In this document: piece by piece, positions 11,426 through 20,923 of the stretch | Numbering within the stretch: the stretch's first letter is position 1 | How the letters are laid out: each line of letters begins with the position of its first letter | Assembly (NCBI RefSeq): GCF_001598055.1 | Contig: NZ_CP014845.1 | Location: 1,240,001 to 1,304,000, forward strand | DNA length: 64,000 nucleotides | From: Cupriavidus nantongensis | Lineage (GTDB): Bacteria; Pseudomonadota; Gammaproteobacteria; Burkholderiales; Burkholderiaceae | Direction: 5' to 3' | Notes under the pieces: model-generated | Told to the model about the DNA's origin: nothing | Seen by the model: only the letters and a program-made list of their open reading frames with translations | Database searches by the model: none | Made by a program: the position numbers and the translations under genes

Positions 11426-13180
11426 CTACAGTCCTAGCACCACCTTCGCACTAATCGCAATCTGATAAAGAATCTGAAACACGTCCTTAGCAAACTGCCG
11501 CGTCTTGAAATCAACCTTCGGCAACACCATGATCTCGTCGCCCGCCTTCACCGCATCATCCTTCTTGCCATCCGAGAAACTTCCATCCCGATGCGCAATG
11601 ATGATTCGCGACGTATCCGCGTTCTGCGAAAAGCCGCCCGCCTGCTGAATAAAGTCATCCAGGTCCAGACTCTTGTCATAGGCAACGGCATTCGGGAACA
11701 GCACTTCCCCGCTGACCAGCACCAGCCCATCCTTGACCGGCACACGGAGAATGTCGCCGTTTTCCAGCAGCAGATCGTTGCGGGTGCTCGATTTCGCGAT
11801 CAGCGTCTGACCTGACGGCTCGATCTTCTTGGCGCGTTCCACCCACTGCAGCACCAGCGCGGCTTCTTCCTTGCGCAGCTGGGCCTCTTCCGCCGTGCCG
11901 GAACGTGCGGTCAGCACGCTCGATTCCAGGCTCTTGAGCGTTGTACCAAGCAGCGTCTTCTGGCGTGCCTTCACGCTCTGGCGAAAGAGCTGGATGCTTT
12001 CGGTATCTGACTCCTGCGTGAAATGCACTTGGCTGAGCAGTTGCCCCATGCGGCTGCCATACGGCAGCACGTATTCCTGCGGGCCGGTGTGTTCGCCTTC
12101 GACGCGGACGGTGATGGTGCCGGGCCGCTTGTCGGCGGTGAATTCGATTTCGTCGCCGTTGCGCAGGTCGATCTGGTTGCCCTGCGAGATCGGGAAATAC
12201 TCGACATTGCGGACCGTGCCGGTATTGCGCACCACGCGGACGTTGGTGGCTTCGGGCAGCGGCTTGGCCAGCCGCACGATCTGGTCGAGCCTGGCCTGTT
12301 CGCCAAGGAATTCGAAGCGCTTAGCGTTTTCAGCCAGGCCGCTGACCTTGACGGTCTTCTTGCGCGACTGGACGAAGATGACGTCGCCATTGTTCAGCTG
12401 CCGCGAGGTCAGGTCGCCCTTGAGCAGGAAGTCATAGAGATTGACGACTTCCAGCGTCTGGTTGCCGCGCTTGATCGCAACGTCAAGAAAGGAACCGCGG
12501 TCTGGGTCGATGCCGCCGGCCTGATCGAGGTAGCGCAGCACGCTGTCGCTGGAGGTGCCGTCGTACATGCCGGGGCGGCGTACCGCCCCGGTAACGTAGA
12601 CGCGCACCGGCTGTGCGGCCAGCAGGCTGGCGTAGATCGACACCTTGCTGGCAAAGACGCGCCGCAGTGCATTACCGACGGCGGTCTGCAGATTGCCGTT
12701 GGTGATGCCTTGCACGCGGAACGGCCCAATTTCCGGCAAAACAATGTTGCCGCCGGCGTCAACGGTCAATACGGTGTCGACGTTGTATCCGTTCCAGATG
12801 CGCAGCTGGATGCGGTCACCAACGGAGATGACATGGCTGGGATTGAAGACGGAAGCACTGTCGCGGCTGAATGCGCCGGTGAACAGCTGCGCGCCAAAGG
12901 CGTCGCTGGCCATGTTGGCGGTGTAGTCGTTGTTCTGCGGCGCGCTGTCTGGCAGCGGCGTGTCGGCACGTGCCGGGATCGTGGCAACGCCGCCGATCGC
13001 GGCGGGATTTCCGACCACGGCGCCACTGGGCGTAGTAGCGCCCTGCGCAGCCAGCGCGGCGTATTCCATCTGGCCGACAGCAGGCGATTGGGACAATCGC
13101 ATGCCGCCCTGGGCATGCGCGCCGCAGGTGCCGGCCAGGCCGGCTGCGGCGACCGCGATAGCAAGAATTCTTCGAAGCAT
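11426..13180 (-). CDS. kpsD: Outer-membrane polysaccharide export protein (KpsD/Wza family)
   Basis: 584 residues. A signal peptide (about 1-24, ending AHA) directs it to the periplasm. There is no lipobox Cys, as in KpsD rather than Wza. A polysaccharide-export domain follows, with GDRIQLRIWNGYNVDTVLTVDAGG (given here as the region about 140-165) and GPFRVQGIT, and then SLBB-type modules with YVTGAVRRPGMYDG and LVSGEVLFPNAVAYD. It forms the outer-membrane or periplasmic part of the capsule export channel together with the KpsE inner-membrane partner. It lies 3 bp after kpsE, so it is certainly cotranscribed. A 266-bp gap separates it from the next gene in the serotype region. Confidence 0.9.
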   Translation of the reverse strand: MLRRILAIAVAAAGLAGTCGAHAQGGMRLSQSPAVGQMEYAALAAQGATTPSGAVVGNPAAIGGVATIPARADTPLPDSAPQNNDYTANMASDAFGAQLFTGAFSRDSASVFNPSHVISVGDRIQLRIWNGYNVDTVLTVDAGGNIVLPEIGPFRVQGITNGNLQTAVGNALRRVFASKVSIYASLLAAQPVRVYVTGAVRRPGMYDGTSSDSVLRYLDQAGGIDPDRGSFLDVAIKRGNQTLEVVNLYDFLLKGDLTSRQLNNGDVIFVQSRKKTVKVSGLAENAKRFEFLGEQARLDQIVRLAKPLPEATNVRVVRNTGTVRNVEYFPISQGNQIDLRNGDEIEFTADKRPGTITVRVEGEHTGPQEYVLPYGSRMGQLLSQVHFTQESDTESIQLFRQSVKARQKTLLGTTLKSLESSVLTARSGTAEEAQLRKEEAALVLQWVERAKKIEPSGQTLIAKSSTRNDLLLENGDILRVPVKDGLVLVSGEVLFPNAVAYDKSLDLDDFIQQAGGFSQNADTSRIIIAHRDGSFSDGKKDDAVKAGDEIMVLPKVDFKTRQFAKDVFQILYQIAISAKVVLGL

Positions 13181-13183
13181 GGA

Positions 13184-14317
13184 TCAGTCTCGGTGGTCGC
13201 GGATGATGGCGCTGAGCAGTTGCACGACGCCTGCCAGCATCAGCGTCATCAGGACGAACACCACGATGTTGTAGATTCGCCGGGGCTGGAGCGGATACTC
13301 CGGCCGGGTCGGGCTTTGCACGACCGCTACGTTCTTGAGCTTGCGCGTGGCCTCGATGCGCGCCTTCTCCAGCGCACCGATCGCGGTCTTGTAGATATCG
13401 AAGGCAAACTCGGCGGCGGCCTGCAGGCGGTCGTGTTCCTCCACCACACGGTTCAGGCCCCGGCCCTTGGTCGAGACCATGCGGCCGCGCTGCTCTGCCA
13501 TCTGGCGTTCGACCGCGGCGATCTGCGCGTCGATCTGCTGGATCGCCGGCGACTGCGGCGTGAAGACGTCCTTGAGCGAGTTGCGCTTGACGTGCAGCTC
13601 GGCCAGGGTGGCCTCGGCATTAGCGACCACGGTGGAGAGACTTTCCACCTCGCCGCGCGGCGACACCAGGCCGTTGGCGTTCTGGTAAGCCACCAGCGCC
13701 TGGCGAGCAGCCTTCAGCCGTTCGCCCTGGTCGTGTACCTGTTTCTCGATATAGACCACCTGCTCGCTGGCGATGCGGTGTGTCATCTCGTTCATGAAGC
13801 GTTCACCGTCGGCGACCAGCTCCTGCGCGATGGCATGTGCCATCTCCGAGGTGTAGCCCTGCACCCGGATCACGAGCACGCGCGCAAAGTCGTCGTATTC
13901 GACGCTGACGCGTTTCAGGTAGTAATCATGAAAGCGTTCCAGCGAAGCATCCTCGAACCACAAACGCGACAACGGATCCCGGCCGCTGTCGGCGTAGTGC
14001 TTGCGCAGCCCGAGCTTGGCGTCGAGCTTCTTGAGCATGTCGGCCGACAGCAGGTACTCGCGCAGCAGCAGCAAGTCCTGAGGAGCAGTATTGCCGACCA
14101 GCAACGAGGTGAAATCCGCGGCGCTGGCGCCCACGCCATCACTGCGCTCCACCACCACGCGCGCTTCCGACACATACAGGTCGGACGCAATCACGCTCCA
14201 GTACACCACGGCAAGCACGCACGCGGCCACAGCGACTTGCCAGATCCGGTTCAGGGTGTTCACTCGTGTCAGGCGCCCGATCTGCCCTGCGGCGCCCGAC
14301 GTAATGGTCTTCATCAT
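13184..14317 (-). CDS. kpsE: Capsule export inner-membrane co-polymerase (KpsE/CtrB family)
   Basis: 377 residues. Two membrane segments flank a periplasmic coiled-coil region: the first at about 25-47 (IWQVAVAACVLAVVYW), the second near 345-370 (IYNIVVFVLMTLMLAGVV), preceded by the Pro-rich RPEYPLQPRR typical of PCP-type export proteins. Family members connect the KpsMT transporter to the outer-membrane channel. The gene starts inside the end of kpsT (ATGA overlap 14314-14317) and runs into kpsD after 3 bp, so the four export genes form a tightly coupled unit. Confidence 0.92.
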   Translation of the reverse strand: MMKTITSGAAGQIGRLTRVNTLNRIWQVAVAACVLAVVYWSVIASDLYVSEARVVVERSDGVGASAADFTSLLVGNTAPQDLLLLREYLLSADMLKKLDAKLGLRKHYADSGRDPLSRLWFEDASLERFHDYYLKRVSVEYDDFARVLVIRVQGYTSEMAHAIAQELVADGERFMNEMTHRIASEQVVYIEKQVHDQGERLKAARQALVAYQNANGLVSPRGEVESLSTVVANAEATLAELHVKRNSLKDVFTPQSPAIQQIDAQIAAVERQMAEQRGRMVSTKGRGLNRVVEEHDRLQAAAEFAFDIYKTAIGALEKARIEATRKLKNVAVVQSPTRPEYPLQPRRIYNIVVFVLMTLMLAGVVQLLSAIIRDHRD

Positions 14318-14976
14318 GCTGGAATGCTGTCCCTGTACGCGCGCAGGGCCTCTTCAACGGAATCGAACCAGTGCGCCTGGCCCTGATGCAGCCAGACTGC
14401 CGACTGGCAGAAATTTTTGAGCGTGGATTCGCTGTGCGAGACCATTACCAGGCCTGCACGGCCGGCGAGGTCTTCGAAGGCTTTCTGCGACTTGCGCTTG
14501 AACGCTGCGTCGCCGACTGCCGTCAGTTCATCCACGAGATAGGTATCGAAATCGAAGGCAAGCGACATGGCGAATGCCAGTCGCGAACGCATGCCAGACG
14601 AATAGGTCTTGACTGGGTCATCGAAGGCATCATGCAGCTCCGAGAACTCGCGCACAAACTCGAGTTTCTCCGCCAGCGTGCCGTGGATGCCGTGGATGCG
14701 GCAGACGAACTTGGTGTTCTGGCGACCGCTCAGCGAGCCCTGGAATCCGCCACTCAGGCCCAGGGGCCACGACACCCTGCAGTTACGGACGATGCTGCCG
14801 CGGTTGGGCTGGTCGATCCCGCCCACCAGCCGCAGCAGGGTCGACTTGCCCGCGCCGTTCGCGCCGATCAGTGCCACCCGGCTCTTCTGCGGAATCCGGA
14901 GGGTCACGCCCTGCAGCACCCACTTCGAGCCGTGGGTGGTGCGGTAGCGCTTGTGGACATCGGTGATCTCGATCAT
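14314..14976 (-). CDS. kpsT: Capsule ABC transporter ATP-binding protein
   Basis: 220 residues, the usual KpsT size. Walker A GANGAGKSTL (about 38-47), the signature YSSGMRSRLAFAMSL, Walker B YLVDELTAVGD and a switch His in VSHSES are all visible. It energises export of the polysaccharide by the KpsM dimer. The start at 14974-14976 overlaps the kpsM stop (ATGA). A longer open frame upstream is antisense-like noise inside kpsM. The stop overlaps the kpsE start in the same way. Confidence 0.95.
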   Translation of the reverse strand: MIEITDVHKRYRTTHGSKWVLQGVTLRIPQKSRVALIGANGAGKSTLLRLVGGIDQPNRGSIVRNCRVSWPLGLSGGFQGSLSGRQNTKFVCRIHGIHGTLAEKLEFVREFSELHDAFDDPVKTYSSGMRSRLAFAMSLAFDFDTYLVDELTAVGDAAFKRKSQKAFEDLAGRAGLVMVSHSESTLKNFCQSAVWLHQGQAHWFDSVEEALRAYRDSIPA

Positions 14977-15764
14977 TGCGCGGTCAGCCGGGTTGCGTAC
15001 CGCATGTGCATGGCCAGGCCAAGGAACACCGTGGCCAGCGCGCAGAAAGCGAGATAGCCAAGGCTGATATGCGCTTCGCCGTGGTAGGCGGCAAACCAGC
15101 CGCTGCGCATCGCTTCCAGGCCGTGCGTGATCGGATTGACCAGCACCACCTCGCGCATGGCCCGCGGCATGCTCGCGACCGAATACATGACTGCGGAAAG
15201 AAAGTAGAGCGGCGTGAAGACGATGCGTATGAGCTTGCCCAGGCCCGGCAGCAGCGTGCCGATGACGGAGAACATCAGGCCCAGGCCCAGGCCGAACGCC
15301 CACAGCAGGAAAGCCGACCACATGACGAGTAGCGGATCGGCGGGGCGCACATCGATATCGAGTAGCGCCAGGGCGGCGAGCAGTACGGCGCCGACGATGA
15401 CATACAGGAAGGCCTCGACCGTGGCGCGTACCAACACCGTGTCGACCGGCTGTACCTGGCGGTACGAGAACAAGGCCTGGTTGGCGTTGATGGCTTCCAT
15501 GCCCCGTTGCGCGATATTGCGCACCAGGAAGAATCCCCATACCCCGACGAGGATGAACACTTCGATGTTTGCGTCCTGCCGGACCTGATGCCTGATCACG
15601 CCGAACACGACCATCAGGAAAACGATGTGTGCCGCCGGTTCAAGCAGGATCCAGATCCACGCCGCGCGCGCGCCCGCCAGGCGAGCGCTGGCCTCGCGCA
15701 GGAACAGCGCGCGCCATACGGAAACTGCGATGGAGACGTCCGACCGGACTGATGTCCGGCTCAT
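14973..15764 (-). CDS. kpsM: Capsule ABC transporter permease
   Basis: 263 residues with six predicted membrane segments, of the ABC-2 permease family that exports capsular polysaccharide from the cytoplasm. Recognisable parts are the N-terminal amphipathic region followed by AAWIWILLEPAAHIVFLM, and near the end SAVMYSVASMP with NPITHGLEAMRSGWF, the conserved C-terminal motif of KpsM/CtrC proteins. It is the first gene of the visible minus-strand operon, preceded by an AT-rich leader with a candidate promoter at 16041-16069. Confidence 0.94.
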   Translation of the reverse strand: MSRTSVRSDVSIAVSVWRALFLREASARLAGARAAWIWILLEPAAHIVFLMVVFGVIRHQVRQDANIEVFILVGVWGFFLVRNIAQRGMEAINANQALFSYRQVQPVDTVLVRATVEAFLYVIVGAVLLAALALLDIDVRPADPLLVMWSAFLLWAFGLGLGLMFSVIGTLLPGLGKLIRIVFTPLYFLSAVMYSVASMPRAMREVVLVNPITHGLEAMRSGWFAAYHGEAHISLGYLAFCALATVFLGLAMHMRYATRLTAQ

Positions 15765-16040
15765 TGCTGGCGTTTGCGACTATCTGCGATGTCGACGCAA
15801 AAGTGGACTATACCGCCCACCGCAACCGATAGTTTCCGGACGCCGGCCTCGACCCACTCCGGCGTGACCTGATCAAGAATTCCCACACTTGCGCCAGCCC
15901 GGTGTTGGCACCTGCCTTCCACCAAGCTCCTTGCCGCCGTGCGCCCAACGCTTTCCCGAACCGCTGCGCTCATTATCCGCTTCTGTTTTTTTGCTAGCCC
16001 TGGCCACTTTTCGGTGGCCACTTACTTTTTGCAGGGCGCA

Positions 16041-16069
16041 ATAATAAGCGGCCGCAGCGCGTCACGCAA
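16041..16069 (-). promoter_or_regulatory. Candidate promoter of the capsule operon
   Basis: Read on the minus strand: TTGCGT (16064-16069), a 17-bp spacer, then TATTAT (16041-16046). The -10 box is 5/6 to consensus and the -35 box starts TTG. It lies about 280 bp upstream of kpsM. It was found by eye only. Confidence 0.35.
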
Positions 16070-16224
16070 CAACTGGTAACAAAATACAACTTCACCCCCA
16101 CAAGGGGGATGACGTCACTTCGAAGGGGAATTTGTGGCCTTTGGTCGACTCATCTGAGGCTAATGTGCGACGTATTCTCCACCCGCAAACCCACGCCGGA
16201 GAAGGGTTCCAAGGAAAATGTAAC

Positions 16225-16248
16225 AAAAGGTAGGTATATACCCCTTTT
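16225..16248. promoter_or_regulatory. Extended palindrome, possible regulator binding site
   Basis: The perfect 10-bp palindrome GGTATATACC is bracketed by AAAAGG on the left (with TA between) and CCTTTT on the right, giving 16 bp of paired arms in an AT-rich setting upstream of the capsule operon. It resembles an operator for a dimeric regulator. No nearby regulator gene can be linked to it. Confidence 0.4.
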
Positions 16249-16780
16249 ACAGCAAGAGCAGCAACTTTGCGCCAGATCAACTTCGATTAATGCAACTCAT
16301 AAAATGTCATTTATAAAATACATTAACTTCCCAGAAAGACAATCAATAAAAGCGAGAGACTTATCCAGGCAAAAATCCTCGATCAATAATTGGGAATGAA
16401 CGACCACAACAGTTTCTAAGGAAATATAACGGCCTAGTTATTTCCCAAGAACGGGCGGATCTACGATTTACAAGTGCCGCCCCGAGTGGGCCAAGCGTTG
16501 AACAGAAGCAGTAGCGTGACGCCGATGTGCAGGTGCAGCATTTACACTGAGTCCGAATCCGGCAATGTCCCGCACGGACGCATATTTGTTGGCGGCCAGC
16601 AAACTCCGTACTTATAGGAGTCGGATGCGCATCGAGGACTGGGGTCACGCCGGAGCAAGTCTCGGCGGCGTCAATGGCTTGCTGACTGCCTTGGCGAGAC
16701 GGCAGCCCGTTGCAGGCGGCCAACAGTATGGCAGCGGAAGTCCGTGTATGAAACGTACAGGATCGGCACGCCAGAGTGGA

Positions 16781-17869
16781 TCAGGCCATCCGATACCAGT
16801 AGCAGCTTCCCTCGCCAAGCTCCCGCACCGCCTCCCCCCGCGCCAACAAATAATTCAAATGCGCAACACTCTCCCCCGTCGCCATCCCCAGCAGCCCTCC
16901 ACTCCCCGTAATCGGCCGCGAGAACAACTCGCCGAATACGTCCACTGCTCTTTTGGGTTCGGCCAGCGCTCCCCGAAGCCGGTCCAGCGCCTGCATCTGG
17001 CTGGCCCGCAGATAGTCGATCCGGGCGTGCAGACCGCGGAACGGTTCGTTATGCGCCGGCAGAACCAGCACGTCGTCCGGCACGGCGGCGCGGACCTTGT
17101 CGAGCGACGCCAGCCAGTCGGCCATCGGGTCGGCGTCGGGCTCGGTCGGGAACACGGATACGTTGGACGAGATGCGCGGCAGCACCTGGTCGCCCGATAC
17201 CAGCAGCTTCAATGCGGGGCAATATAGGCAGGCATGTTCGGGGGAATGGCCGGTGCCGACGATGACGTGCCAGTCGTGCGCGCCGATGCGGACGGTGTCG
17301 CCGTCGGACAGCCGGCGGAAGCTTTCGGGCAAGGCATGCACGTATTTGCCGAAGCCGCCAAAGCGCGTGCGGTATACCTCGATCGCCTCGTCATCCCAGC
17401 CGGCCTTGCGATAGAACGCGATGGCGTCGTCAGGCGCGGCGCGCCCGGTGTCGGCGGCGAGCACGCGGCACATCAGGTATTCGAGCCGCGTCATCCATAG
17501 CTGGCAGTCGAACTTGCCGGTCAGCCAGCCCGCCATGCCGATATGGTCGGGATGCATATGGGTGACGAACAGGCGGGTCAGCCCGCCGTCCAGCGCGCCG
17601 CCTTTTGCAAACAGCGCGCGCCAGGCCTGCGCGGTTTCCGGGGTCTGCAGGCCGGCATCGACGGCGGCCCAGCCGCTGCCATCGCGGATGGCCCACAGGT
17701 TGATATGGTTCAGGCCGAGCGGCATCGGCATGCGCAGCCACAGTACGCCGGGCGCCACTTCGCGCGCGCGGCCGGGCTCGGGAGCATCCCCGCAGGGGTA
17801 GTCGAGTACGGGTTTTTCGAGGGAGATGGGGGCAGCTGCAAGCGCGATGTCGGGGGATTGGGCGGTCAT
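16781..17869 (-). CDS. Metallo-beta-lactamase-fold hydrolase
   Basis: 362 residues. The metal-binding motif THMHPDHIG (about 105-113) supplies the HxHxDH ligands; further expected ligands are in GTGHSPEH, VSGDQVLP and LPAHNEP. The fold covers most of the protein, and a C-terminal helical region (about 270-362) resembles the extra domain of MBL hydrolases acting on thioesters or small metabolites. The substrate is unknown. Its first 19 codons and upstream DNA are repeated at 20924-21108, the edge of a relic island. It is monocistronic as far as the window shows. Confidence 0.88.
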   Translation of the reverse strand: MTAQSPDIALAAAPISLEKPVLDYPCGDAPEPGRAREVAPGVLWLRMPMPLGLNHINLWAIRDGSGWAAVDAGLQTPETAQAWRALFAKGGALDGGLTRLFVTHMHPDHIGMAGWLTGKFDCQLWMTRLEYLMCRVLAADTGRAAPDDAIAFYRKAGWDDEAIEVYRTRFGGFGKYVHALPESFRRLSDGDTVRIGAHDWHVIVGTGHSPEHACLYCPALKLLVSGDQVLPRISSNVSVFPTEPDADPMADWLASLDKVRAAVPDDVLVLPAHNEPFRGLHARIDYLRASQMQALDRLRGALAEPKRAVDVFGELFSRPITGSGGLLGMATGESVAHLNYLLARGEAVRELGEGSCYWYRMA

Positions 17870-17988
17870 CGGTGTCTGGGCCGGTGGACAGGCTGGGCTG
17901 TGCGCCGTGGCCTGGGGCAGCGATGCCCCGGCCGGGCTGCGTTATAGATAGCTGCCACCTTAGCCCAGATGGGCGATTCGCGCCACGC
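17801..17988. repeat. Direct repeat, copy A (5' end and upstream DNA of the MBL gene)
   Basis: About 185 bp, roughly 92 percent identical by eye to 20924-21108. Copy A covers the start of the intact MBL-fold gene and its upstream region, including GCCCA-GA-TGGGC (17963-17974). The pair brackets the phage-relic and O-acetyltransferase segment. Confidence 0.85.
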
Positions 17989-18145
17989 ACGTCCGTGCCG
18001 GACGAGGTCAGGCCCCTCATGCGGCCTTCGACGCGCTTGTCGCCCATCACGGGCGTGCCGCTGAGCTGGTTGAACAGGTCGATGGATACCGAATCGTCGG
18101 CGCCCTTCGTCAGGTCACCGCACTTCCAACCGAGTAGTCGAGTCT
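17989..18145 (-). pseudogene. Relic of a phage major capsid gene
   Basis: One uninterrupted frame of about 50 codons reads GWKCGDLTKGADDSVS, then SIDLFNQLSGTPVMGDKRVEG and LTSSGTDV, and stops where direct repeat A begins. This pattern resembles the N-terminal part of N4-gp56/DUF4043-type capsid proteins, in which a Gly-Asp metal-independent core precedes the SIDL-xxQLxGxPxxGD motif. The identification is by remembered pattern and is moderate. No start codon or 3' part is present next to it. Confidence 0.5.
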
Positions 18146-18239
18146 GGTCTGGCCCTTGGTCTTAGCAGCCCCCCTCCTTCGGCATCTCGCCGGAGCGCAG
18201 ATTCGTGAAGCCGGCCTCGTGCTGGGTTTTTGCTGAACA

Positions 18240-19262
18240 GACCCACCAAGTTGGGAAGCATCGACCTGATCCGGCGACGTCCGGGCGACCTTGTCAGAGA
18301 AGTGGGCCTGCGACATGGCTTCCAGCGCTTGGGTTTCGCTCTGTGCCGGGGGCGAGCCGGCCGGCGAATCCGTCAGGGAGGTCGGGAAGGTGCCTTGGAC
18401 GTGGCCTTGGCGGCGGCAAGCGCTTGCTGCTTCAGTTAATACGGCGTTTTCTGTGCAGTGGGAGTTTTCGCGATTTCCATCGCGCCATGCCTCGTCTCGC
18501 TGAGGGTCACCACATGGGCGAAGCGTTCAGCCAGCGGGCTTGCCAGCCCAGTCGCGATCCTCGCGCAGCACTGCGTCGAAACGCTGGGCCGCGGCGAAGA
18601 GCTTATGGTCGGTAGCTTGAATGTACGCCAGTTCGGGCGTCGCTTCAATCGCGTCGCGGACTGCCATCGGCCGCTCTTCGGGCTCGGTCCGCACTCGCTG
18701 CTCACGCTCCTGCTCCACCGGCTGGAGCTTCGCTTGCATGGCAACGATAGTCGCTTGCTGCGCCTTCAGTACCTTGTACATGGTGGGGAAATCCTCGCGG
18801 TTCGACTGCAGTTTCTCTTCGGACAGCGCCTCGGCTTCGGGTGCTGCGCCAGTGGTGCGGGTTGATCCATCGGTGTCGCCCTTTGATTCCCGGCTGCAAG
18901 CTGCGCTTTGGGATCAGCGATCTACGATTCGGCATCCTTGGGCCAACTGCTCAGCCCGTGCCGCGCGCGCTCGCTCTTCAGCGCCGAATAGGGGAAACAT
19001 TCTTGCCGTCGTGGGCAAGCACGCCTTCCGCGTCGCTCACGTCGTTCTGCATCGTTTCGCCTGCCGCAGCGCCTTGCTTCTGGGCGCTCGCCGCCTGGGC
19101 TGCTGCTGCCGCTGCTGCTTCGGCTGCTTCCTTGGCTACCTTTGCTTCTGCCGCTGCCTTCTCGGGCTTACTCGGCCCACCAAACGGCGGCATGGTTTGT
19201 CCGTTCATGTCAGCTTCGAAAGCCTTGAGGACTGCTTCAGGGTCGTTCAGGTCGAATTCCAT
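18240..19262 (-). pseudogene. Decayed phage scaffold-like gene, several frameshifts
   Basis: Successive frames on one strand form one protein: an intact start (MEFDLNDPEAVLKAFEADM, Ala/Glu-rich) from 19262 to 18978; then ERARAARAEQLAQ and, after another shift, PTMYKVLKAQQATIVAMQAKLQPVEQ to GKP; then LAERFAHVVTLSE; then ETQALEAMSQAHFSDKVA and SPDQVDA. The order, acidic-helical character and length of about 330 residues fit a phage head scaffold or capsid-assembly protein. It lies directly upstream of the capsid relic in the usual head-gene order. At least three frameshifts or stops make it non-functional. Confidence 0.6.
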
Positions 19263-19440
19263 CCCACTTCAATCCTCGTATCGCGTTGGCTATAGGATTG
19301 GTCCCTGCCCGCCTGCCTATTCGGGCAGCGCGGTAACCGGCTTGGGTTGTGGAGACGCTAGTCGTGGGGATGCAATTCGAGTCGCGGTGACGGTATGGGC
19401 TATGCAATAATCGACCACCTCAAAAACTAGAACGCATCCC

Positions 19441-20229
19441 GTGATCGAATCTCTCGCCATCAAACTAAAAATCCATCACATTGTTTGCCAGCGGAATGCG
19501 TTCGCAAGCGTCCAATTGGGATTCGGGAAGCGCTCCAAGCCGATCATCCTTGAGCCGCACTTGGAATTGAGGGCGGGCCTGATTGATGCAGACGAAGTCG
19601 GAGCATTCACATACCTTGGTGGCGATGGCTCATCGTTCCGGCACGTGGCCCGCATCGGCCGATTCTGCTCGATTGCCGGGGGGATTCAGACAGGCCAGAT
19701 GGAGCATCCTACCGATATGCTGTCGATGCATTCGATGCTGTATGGGAACTGGTCAAAGGTTTGGGAGGGCTCCCCGGAGGTGGCTGCGTACTACTCCGAG
19801 AATCAGGCGCTTGTTGCAAAGGCAATGTCAGCAGCCGGGGCGAGCATCGCCAGCCGTAGCACCAAGATCGAGATTGGGAACGATGTGTGGATAGGCTACG
19901 GCGCACTGATACGCCGCGGCGTGAAAATTGGCGATGGAGCCGTGATTGGATCCCGCGCGGTGGTTACCAAGGACGTGCCACCCTACGCTGTCGTCGGCGG
20001 AACGCCTGCCAAGGTGTTGAAGTACCGATTCCCGCCCGATGTAGTTGAACGGCTGATGGCGCTGCGATGGTGGGACTATGGCCTCCGTGGCCTGAATGGC
20101 ATCGACATCACCGATCTGCCCGGCTGCATCGACCGCATCGAAGCAAATCTTCAAGGAATGCAGCCGTGGAAGCCCACGCGGGTTGCCGTGCATTCCGACA
20201 ACCGCGTGGAAGTTGTTACGCCAGCGTAA
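19441..20229 (+). CDS. CatB/NodL-like O-acetyltransferase
   Basis: 262 residues from a GTG start. The C-terminal half is a left-handed beta-helix of hexapeptide repeats ([43 protein letters not shown], about residues 140-185), with the PAKVLKYRF closing motif; the insertion [12 protein letters not shown] contains the catalytic His region typical of xenobiotic/CatB-related acetyltransferases. Such enzymes transfer acetyl from acetyl-CoA to sugars or chloramphenicol-like compounds. It is intact although it is surrounded by decayed phage genes and lies on the opposite strand to them. Near the capsule locus, a polysaccharide substrate is attractive but inferred. Confidence 0.85.
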   Translation: MIESLAIKLKIHHIVCQRNAFASVQLGFGKRSKPIILEPHLELRAGLIDADEVGAFTYLGGDGSSFRHVARIGRFCSIAGGIQTGQMEHPTDMLSMHSMLYGNWSKVWEGSPEVAAYYSENQALVAKAMSAAGASIASRSTKIEIGNDVWIGYGALIRRGVKIGDGAVIGSRAVVTKDVPPYAVVGGTPAKVLKYRFPPDVVERLMALRWWDYGLRGLNGIDITDLPGCIDRIEANLQGMQPWKPTRVAVHSDNRVEVVTPA

Positions 20230-20432
20230 GGCTCGCACTTCGAACCGCCCCGTCCGACTCCTTAGCCTTGAAGGCTAGCTGGGTGTTGCTGGTCAATTGC
20301 AATGCAACCTCCCCATTATTCGCCAGAAGTAACAGCCGCGGGCGGGTAGAAAGGCTCTGACTGCGTGCACCTCGCTCTACCGGAACGTAGGCGTGCCAAT
20401 GCGATAGGTGCTATCAGTTCCGGACGTGCACT

Positions 20433-20923
20433 TCACGGAATCTCGACCGCGCTGTCCGATACGCTGGTGATGGGGCACAGATCAGACGAACGGATCGCCA
20501 AGCCACGGTAGCCTTGGAAGAGACAGTTGTCGAACCGGTTCCGCTCTGCGATGGAGAAATTGGTTAGCGTGCCGACGGTCGTCGCAAAGGTACTAGCCAT
20601 GCGCCAATGGCCAACAGTCTGTGTATGCGAGAAGTAGCCCTGATAGTGCCACTTGACCCAAAGGCCGACGTCCCAATTGATCTGGGAAGTCATTGCCGCC
20701 GGCTTCGCTGTAGCCAGCCATGATGTCGTAGTTCGGCGCGATGCGGATGTTGTCGATGCCCGCGCCGCCATGCGCCGCGCGTTATGTGCGCTCAATTTCT
20801 TATCGCCGGCGACGAACGGTTCATGAGTATCGGCCAACTGGAATTCGTGGCAGAAGCCTCGGCGCAGCCCTAGCCGCACCGCGCGCCACCAGCACCACGC
20901 CGATATGCGGCAGCCGGCGCACA
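20433..20923 (-). pseudogene. Unrecognised degraded gene, probably phage-derived
   Basis: After repeat B the minus strand continues with protein-like segments in two frames: IRIAPNYDIMAGYSEAGGND in one, and WHYQGYFSHTQTVGHWRM to SVSDSAVEIP with a natural stop in the other. A start is missing, because the present 5' end comes from the duplicated MBL gene. I do not recognise the family; position suggests phage structural origin. Confidence 0.35.

Larger units (their letters stand above)
15765..16780. other. Gene-free, partly AT-rich interval upstream of kpsM
   Basis: About 1 kb with no convincing gene. It contains two direct GGCCACTT copies near 16003-16023, a CCCCC-ACAA-GGGGG inverted repeat at 16095-16108 followed by TGACGTCA (16110-16117), and the palindrome at 16225-16248. 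From 16200 to 16450 the DNA is much richer in A and T than its neighbours. The interval is the likely control region of the capsule operon. Confidence 0.5.

Noticed and set aside
12023..14386. Long plus-strand open frame of 787 codons opposite kpsD/kpsE
   Set aside because: Antisense frame of high-GC genes; composition is His/Arg/Ala-rich with no domain, while the opposite strand has clear KpsD and KpsE.
15761..16021. 86-codon minus-strand frame upstream of kpsM
   Set aside because: No ribosome binding site, no recognisable motif and overlap with the kpsM start.
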